A DNA stretch of 8,919 bases from contig DXEZ01000346.1 of the NCBI GenBank assembly GCA_019114715.1, forward strand, positions 1-8,919, given 5' to 3'. Below the pieces are notes generated by a model. The model did not search any database, was not told the origin of the DNA, and saw nothing but the letters and a program-made list of their open reading frames with translations. Positions 5,096-8,919 of this stretch are shown piece after piece. A program made the translations under genes and the position numbers. Source of the stretch: Candidatus Sphingobacterium stercoripullorum (GTDB lineage Bacteria; Bacteroidota; Bacteroidia; Sphingobacteriales; Sphingobacteriaceae). Numbering within the stretch: position 1 is the stretch's first letter; every line of letters starts with the position of its first letter.

Positions 5096-6448
5096 ATGAA
5101 ACTACTTCCACAACAAGCAATTGTTTTACTACTCGCCCTATTGATAGGTAGCTGCACTACAAATAACTCTAAAGAATGGGATTACTTATTTAATGAAAAG
5201 GATCTCAAGGATTGGCATACACTTGGAGGTCAGGCACCATTCACTATCGAAGATGAGCGCATAGTGGCTACTATGCTACCTCAATCACCCAACTCTTTTT
5301 TAGTTACAGATAAAGCGTATAAAGACTTCATCCTAGAACTGGATTTTAAAATCGAAGGAAACAGTAGCAACTCCGGCATCCAAATACGAGGACAAAAAAA
5401 TAGCAATGCCGATTCACCCCATGAAGTAGAAGGCCTCCAAATAGAAATAGACCCAAGCAGCAGATCTTGGACAGGAGGCATTTACGATGAAGCTAGGCGG
5501 GGCTGGCTATATCCTTTGGATTTAAATGCGAAATCCAAAGACGCCTATAAATCTGGTGAGTTCAATCAGTTAAGGGTTGAAGCTATTGGCAAAGAGATTA
5601 AAACATGGGTGAATGGAGTCCCTTGCGCCTATCTAATAGATACCCTTCATGAAGAAGGGTTTATTGGTCTTCAAGTGCACAGCATCAATGATCCCGAATT
5701 AGAAGGGAAAAAGGTATTCTTTAGAAACATCCGAATAAAAACTGAAAACCTTTCACCTTCGGAGTTTCCACCTGATATACACATCGAAAACCTCACTCCT
5801 AATGAGTTATCCCCAGGGCAAATAGACCAAGGGTATAAACTGTTATTTGATGGACGAAGCACATCAGAATGGCAAGGTGTAACTAGCGATTCTTTTCCAA
5901 AATCGGGATGGATAGTAGAGCAAGGGGCATTAAAGATTGCTAAAGCCCCAGATGGACAAACAACAAGTGGTGGAGATATAATAAGTAAAGATGTTTTTTC
6001 TGCTTTCGACTTGACCTTCGAGTTTAAACTTACTAACGGCGCCAACAGTGGAGTTAAATACCTACTATCCGATCAATCGGTAGGATTCGAGTATCAGATT
6101 TTAGATGACGCTCTGCATCCAGATGCTAAGATGGGAATGGATAACAATAGAACGCTTGCCTCTTTGTATGACATTGTTCCATCGGATCAAAATCCCCGGG
6201 CAAGAAAGCCTGTAGGCCAGTGGAACAAAGGTCGAATTTTAGTGACCAAGGACAATACCGTACATCATTATTTAAATGGATATGAAGTATTAAGCGTCGA
6301 TCGTGACACAGACAAATTCCTCGATAAAGTAAAGACAAGCAAATTTAAAGATAGAGCAGGCTTTACGGAAGTTAGAGAAAGTCCTATTTTACTTCAAGAC
6401 CATTCTGATGAAGTACATTTTAGAAGTATAAGAATCAAAAAACTTTAA
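5096..6448 (+). CDS. Lipoprotein with two 3-keto-disaccharide hydrolase (DUF1080) domains
   Basis: 450 residues. Residues 1-20 are a lipoprotein signal ending LIGSC (Cys20 lipidated), so the protein is membrane-anchored outside the cytoplasm. Two DUF1080/PF06439 jelly-roll domains follow. Domain 1 (about 26-215) has LFNEKDLKDW (31-40), SGIQIRG (93-99), GLQIEID (113-119), GGIYDE (127-132) and VFFRNIRIK (207-215). Domain 2 (about 247-450) has LLFDGRSTSEWQG (249-261), NSGVKYLL (317-324), FEYQILDD (331-338), LYDIVP (357-362) and LLQDHSDEVHFRSIRIK (432-448). The single-domain family is usually about half this length. Known members cleave 3-keto-glycosides made by Gfo/Idh/MocA dehydrogenases. Domain 1 has lost the FDG of the opening motif (FNE), so it may bind rather than cleave (inference). 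The linker carries a decayed 14-residue tandem repeat. Second gene of the operon; 32 nt separate it from the next. Confidence 0.9.
   Translation: MKLLPQQAIVLLLALLIGSCTTNNSKEWDYLFNEKDLKDWHTLGGQAPFTIEDERIVATMLPQSPNSFLVTDKAYKDFILELDFKIEGNSSNSGIQIRGQKNSNADSPHEVEGLQIEIDPSSRSWTGGIYDEARRGWLYPLDLNAKSKDAYKSGEFNQLRVEAIGKEIKTWVNGVPCAYLIDTLHEEGFIGLQVHSINDPELEGKKVFFRNIRIKTENLSPSEFPPDIHIENLTPNELSPGQIDQGYKLLFDGRSTSEWQGVTSDSFPKSGWIVEQGALKIAKAPDGQTTSGGDIISKDVFSAFDLTFEFKLTNGANSGVKYLLSDQSVGFEYQILDDALHPDAKMGMDNNRTLASLYDIVPSDQNPRARKPVGQWNKGRILVTKDNTVHHYLNGYEVLSVDRDTDKFLDKVKTSKFKDRAGFTEVRESPILLQDHSDEVHFRSIRIKKL
5735..5818 (+). repeat. Decayed 42-bp tandem duplication in the inter-domain linker
   Basis: Residues 214-227 and 228-241 of the DUF1080 lipoprotein align at a period of 14: IKTENLSPSEFPPD and IHIENLTPNELSPG, seven identical positions plus conservative changes. 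The DNA copies (5735-5776 and 5777-5818) share GAAAACCT followed by a CCT-rich stretch. The result is a Pro/Glu-rich flexible spacer between the two catalytic-type domains. Confidence 0.65.
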
Positions 6449-6480
6449 TACTAATTGGTTTAAACCCAAAAACAATTATT

Positions 6481-7896
6481 ATGAATCATTACTTTTCAAG
6501 ACGAAGCTTCCTTAAGAAAACGGCCGTTGCGGGCGGAGCTTTAGCGTTAGCAAATAGTACTTTAGGGAATATTGCACTTGCATCTGCCAATGAAAGAGTA
6601 AACCTAGCCTGCGTGGGTATAGGTAATAGAGGTGGTGAAATTATACGAGACTTGTATAAAACCGGGCTATGCAATATTGTAGCCCTTTGTGATGTGGACA
6701 TGGAGGCTCCTCACACGCAAGGGGTGTTAAAAGAATTTCCCGATGTCCCAAGGTTTAAAGACTTCAGAGAAATGTTCGATAAAATGGGCAATCAAATTGA
6801 AGCCGTCTCCGTAGGCGTACCGGACTTTTCCCATTTCCCTATAACTATGATGGCTATAGATTTAGGTAAACATGTTTATGTAGAGAAGCCATTAGCGCGT
6901 ACCTTTTACGAAGTAGAACTTCTTATGCAAAAAGCCAAGAAGCACCCGAAGGTCGTAACGCAAATGGGAAACCAAGGGCATTCTGGCGCGAATTATTTTC
7001 AATTCAAAGCTTGGAAAGAAGCAGGAATAATAAAGAATGTCACCCGGATTGATGCACATATGAATAACCCCAGAAGGTGGCACGAATGGGACGTCAATAT
7101 CAAAAACTTTCCCAATGCTGAAAAGCTTCCTCCTACCTTAGATTGGGATTTATGGCAGGTACACACTGCGGGCCACAGCTACAACAAAGATTTTGTGAAC
7201 GGCCAATGGCGTTGCTGGTATGACTTTGGAATGGGTGCATTAGGAGATTGGGGGGCTCATATTCTAGACACAGCACATGAGTTCCTCGAGATGGGGCTCC
7301 CAACGTCAATCGAAGCAGTTAAGCTCGATGGACATAACTCATTCTTTTTCCCTATGTCGTCCACCATAAAGTTCTCCTTCCCCAAGCGAAAGTCCATGCC
7401 TGCCATCGATGTCACTTGGTATGACGGACTTGATAACTTACCCCCTATACCAAAAGGCTATGGTGTTTCTGGACTAGACCCAGATATTCCACCTCCTAGC
7501 ACAGGAGAAATAGAGCCTTCCAATTTAAATCCGGGGAAAATAATCTATTCAAAAGACCTTACTTTTAAAGGTGGATCTCACAGCAGTATCCTTTCTATAA
7601 TCCCTGAAGAAAAAGCCAAGGATATGGAAAATAAACTACCTGAAGTTCCAGACTCCCCTTCAAATCACTATGCTAACTTTTTAAACGCATGTAAGGGAGT
7701 AGAAAAAGCGCGATCACCGTTTTCTATTTCTGGACCTTTAAGCCAGGTGTTTTGCCTAGGGGTAATCGCACAGCGATTAAACACGAAATTAGAATTCGAT
7801 CCTATTAAAAAAGAAATAACAAACGATGCTTTTGCAAACGCCTTATTAATAGGACCACCACCTAGAAAAGGCTGGGAGGATTTTTTCATCGTTTAA
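6481..7896 (+). CDS. Tat-exported Gfo/Idh/MocA-family dehydrogenase
   Basis: 471 residues. The Tat signal is SRRSFLKKT (6-14), then an Ala/Leu-rich segment and an ALASA cleavage-like site near residue 36. The mature part starts with the Rossmann fold: NLACVGIGNRGG (41-52, GxGxxG type), acidic ALCDVD (68-73) and the family hallmark VEKPLAR (134-140) with catalytic Lys136. The C-terminal alpha/beta domain includes MGNQGHSGA (162-170), MNNPRRWHEW (194-203) and GALGDWGAHILDTAHEF (252-268), the usual active-site region of this subfamily. Family members oxidise or reduce sugar hydroxyls with tightly bound NAD(P); exported relatives such as glucose-fructose oxidoreductase keep the cofactor bound. 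With DUF1080 upstream, C3 oxidation of a glycoside is the likely role (inference). Third and last operon gene; no Shine-Dalgarno; a strong terminator follows 21 nt after the stop. Confidence 0.93.
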   Translation: MNHYFSRRSFLKKTAVAGGALALANSTLGNIALASANERVNLACVGIGNRGGEIIRDLYKTGLCNIVALCDVDMEAPHTQGVLKEFPDVPRFKDFREMFDKMGNQIEAVSVGVPDFSHFPITMMAIDLGKHVYVEKPLARTFYEVELLMQKAKKHPKVVTQMGNQGHSGANYFQFKAWKEAGIIKNVTRIDAHMNNPRRWHEWDVNIKNFPNAEKLPPTLDWDLWQVHTAGHSYNKDFVNGQWRCWYDFGMGALGDWGAHILDTAHEFLEMGLPTSIEAVKLDGHNSFFFPMSSTIKFSFPKRKSMPAIDVTWYDGLDNLPPIPKGYGVSGLDPDIPPPSTGEIEPSNLNPGKIIYSKDLTFKGGSHSSILSIIPEEKAKDMENKLPEVPDSPSNHYANFLNACKGVEKARSPFSISGPLSQVFCLGVIAQRLNTKLEFDPIKKEITNDAFANALLIGPPPRKGWEDFFIV

Positions 7897-7917
7897 GCTT
7901 TATAATACACATTTAGC

Positions 7918-7954
7918 AAAGCGCATAGGCACAAAATGCTTGTGCGCTTTTTTT
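7918..7954 (+). terminator. Strong intrinsic terminator of the 3-keto-glycoside operon
   Basis: A 14-pair stem, AAAGCGCATAGGCA (7918-7931) with TGCTTGTGCGCTTT (7937-7950), two G-U pairs and no mismatch, closes a 5-nt CAAAA loop. The stem runs into seven T (7948-7954). Confidence 0.92.
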
Positions 7955-8052
7955 ATCGCTCTTGTGGCAATCTGATATTAATTCGAAAATACTGCTTATT
8001 AGTCTCTTAATCACCTCAAAAGCAAAAAACCCTTTAAATGTGTTGCTCAAGT

Positions 8053-8217
8053 TTATTCTAAATATTTCTTCCTATATGTTTGAACGGACACACCATAATA
8101 GCTGGTGAAAACTTTGTAGAAATAATTGTGGCCTGAATCCCCCTCTAGAATAACTATTTCAGAAACTAACAAAGTGGTATGAGTTAACATTTGCACAGAT
8201 TTTGCCATTCACATCTG
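8053..8217 (-). pseudogene. AraC-family regulator, C-terminal HTH remnant
   Basis: On the minus strand a 51-codon open stretch (8208-8053, stop TAA 8055-8053) encodes the end of an AraC-family DNA-binding domain: MAKSVQMLTHTTLLVSEI (1-18), then GHNYFYKVFTSYYGVS (26-41) and TYRKKYLE at the C-terminus. This is the last three helices of the double HTH with the family's YFxKVFxxYYGVSxxxYR signature. Upstream in frame is a TGA (8211-8209), and the DNA before it reads as a shifted YRxEMAK-type stretch, so at least one indel is present. The sensor domain and first HTH are gone. The consensus Gly-Phe before the recognition helix is Gly-Asp here. Too short to be a functional regulator; probably a remnant of a full-length gene of about 300 codons. 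Confidence 0.75.
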
Positions 8218-8231
8218 TACGTCTGTTATTA

Positions 8232-8919
8232 TTATATCGAGTACCCATTCAATATGATTTTGCTTATTTCAATAAAGTAGGTTCTAACCAAATCCTTATT
8301 CCATAACCGTGCATGATGTGCACAAATGTTTCGTACAAAAGTTAGCGAGTGTACCTACGATTGAAATACCGTATGATGGATTATGAAAAAATCAGGGATA
8401 CGCTTTTTGTCATCGTTGCTTCTCACAACCTCTGACAAATTAGATAATTCGCATATGGTTAATAATTCAAAACACATACAAGACGGTGGATTTAATGGTC
8501 TGTTGTAACAATCGGTATAATATTTAATAAAAACTTTTTGTTTTCGATGTGTTTTTGCTTTAGAGATAATGTTCTGAAAATCGGAACAAGGATCAACAGT
8601 ATTTCCTACGATATTATAATATGGTTTTACAATGGGATTTTTTGTCATCTTGCCAATGTGAATTGTTGTAATACGTTGCCATTTGATAAATAAACTGCGT
8701 ACGGATAGCCACCTCTATTCGCTCGATGCAATCAAAAACAAATAGTCTTAATTCTCTGTCAAATGCATAGGTCCGAATAATATGATAAAAAGTAGTTCCC
8801 TAATCAAAAGTGTCTTTATTGAAATAGCAGAAAATAAGCACTGAGTCTATAATAGCTAATTTGTTGCAAATAGGAAATTGCACGTAGCTCATCGGCAACT
8901 TCTAATCCACGATTTTTCA
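8232..8919 (-). pseudogene. Abi_2 (AbiD/AbiF-type HEPN) abortive-infection protein, decayed and cut by right edge
   Basis: Minus-strand pieces align in order with the Abi_2 family over three frames. Piece 1 (8917-8819): KNRGLEVADE and LQQISYYRLSAYFLLFQ. Piece 2 (about 8823-8641): DRELRLFVFDCIERIEVA, then HWQDDK. Piece 3 (8648-8232): KNPIVKPYY, FIKYYTDCYNRPLNPPS, MCFELLTICELSNL and DDKKRIPDFFIIHHTVFQS, then RNICAHHARLWNKDL. The last holds the HEPN RNase motif R-N-x3-H, so the core is still readable. Breaks are a frameshift near 8817-8823, TAG at 8802-8800 (a Gln position), a shift in an A-run at 8643-8638, and TAG at 8357-8355 (a Trp position). The first roughly 15-20 residues lie outside the window and the C-terminal part after the HEPN motif is missing. 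The intact family defends against phage by abortive infection; this copy cannot make a full protein. Confidence 0.82.

Noticed and set aside
7955..8052. Gap between the operon terminator and the AraC remnant
   Set aside because: Searched for coding frames, tRNA-like folds and repeats; nothing supportable was seen.
8026..8060. Possible minus-strand terminator after the AraC remnant (GGGTTTTTT run)
   Set aside because: Only a five-pair AGCAA/TTGCT stem around it can be drawn, with no G/C-rich hairpin directly before the T-run.
8355..8648. 97-codon minus-strand frame as an intact gene
   Set aside because: Its content is the middle of Abi_2; the family similarity continues past its stop in the same frame and before its ATG in another frame, so it is a pseudogene piece.

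Overview
The window comes from an AT-rich genome of the phylum Bacteroidota, perhaps a free-living or marine Cytophagales or relative. Supporting signs are promoter-like TAnnTTTG elements, weak or absent Shine-Dalgarno sequences before most genes, many lipoproteins, Tat-exported Gfo/Idh/MocA and TIM-barrel proteins, a 3-keto-disaccharide hydrolase (DUF1080) lipoprotein, and a PHP-type capsule phosphatase beside a Wza-like exporter. The phylum call is inference from gene families; no rRNA is present.

Left part, minus strand (1-1340): the tail of an exopolysaccharide or capsule locus. A CpsB/YwqE-like PHP phosphatase (558-1340) precedes a Wza-like outer-membrane export lipoprotein whose C-terminal part lies beyond the left edge (1-387). 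A composite hairpin/T-run lies between them. Positions 1341-1710 are non-coding; they hold a candidate promoter for the phosphatase and a terminator for the next gene.

Centre (1711-4007): a GHL10-family lipoprotein resembling E. coli DigH/YddW (1711-3384, minus) is divergent from a two-gene unit on the plus strand. That unit is an unannotated 38-residue single-pass membrane protein (3492-3608) and RidA (3612-4007), 3 nt apart and in the same frame. The spacer 3385-3491 holds back-to-back candidate promoters.

Right-centre (4008-7954): a three-gene catabolic operon on the plus strand. It encodes a Tat-exported sugar isomerase/epimerase-like TIM barrel, a lipoprotein with two DUF1080 (3-keto-disaccharide hydrolase) domains, and a Tat-exported Gfo/Idh/MocA dehydrogenase, closed by a strong intrinsic terminator. 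The set fits oxidative cleavage of glycosides through 3-keto intermediates, and all three proteins carry export signals. The 230-bp leader holds a cluster of LacI-family-like operator palindromes, which suggests sugar-responsive repression.

Right end (7955-8919): no intact gene. On the minus strand there are two decayed genes: the last helices of an AraC-family regulator, and most of an Abi_2 (AbiD/AbiF, HEPN) abortive-infection protein broken by two in-frame TAG codons and at least two frameshifts. This is a small graveyard of defence and accessory DNA beside the operon.

The most interesting points are the all-exported 3-keto-glycoside operon with its operator cluster, the tiny membrane protein coupled to RidA, and the Abi_2 pseudogene that keeps its HEPN motif.
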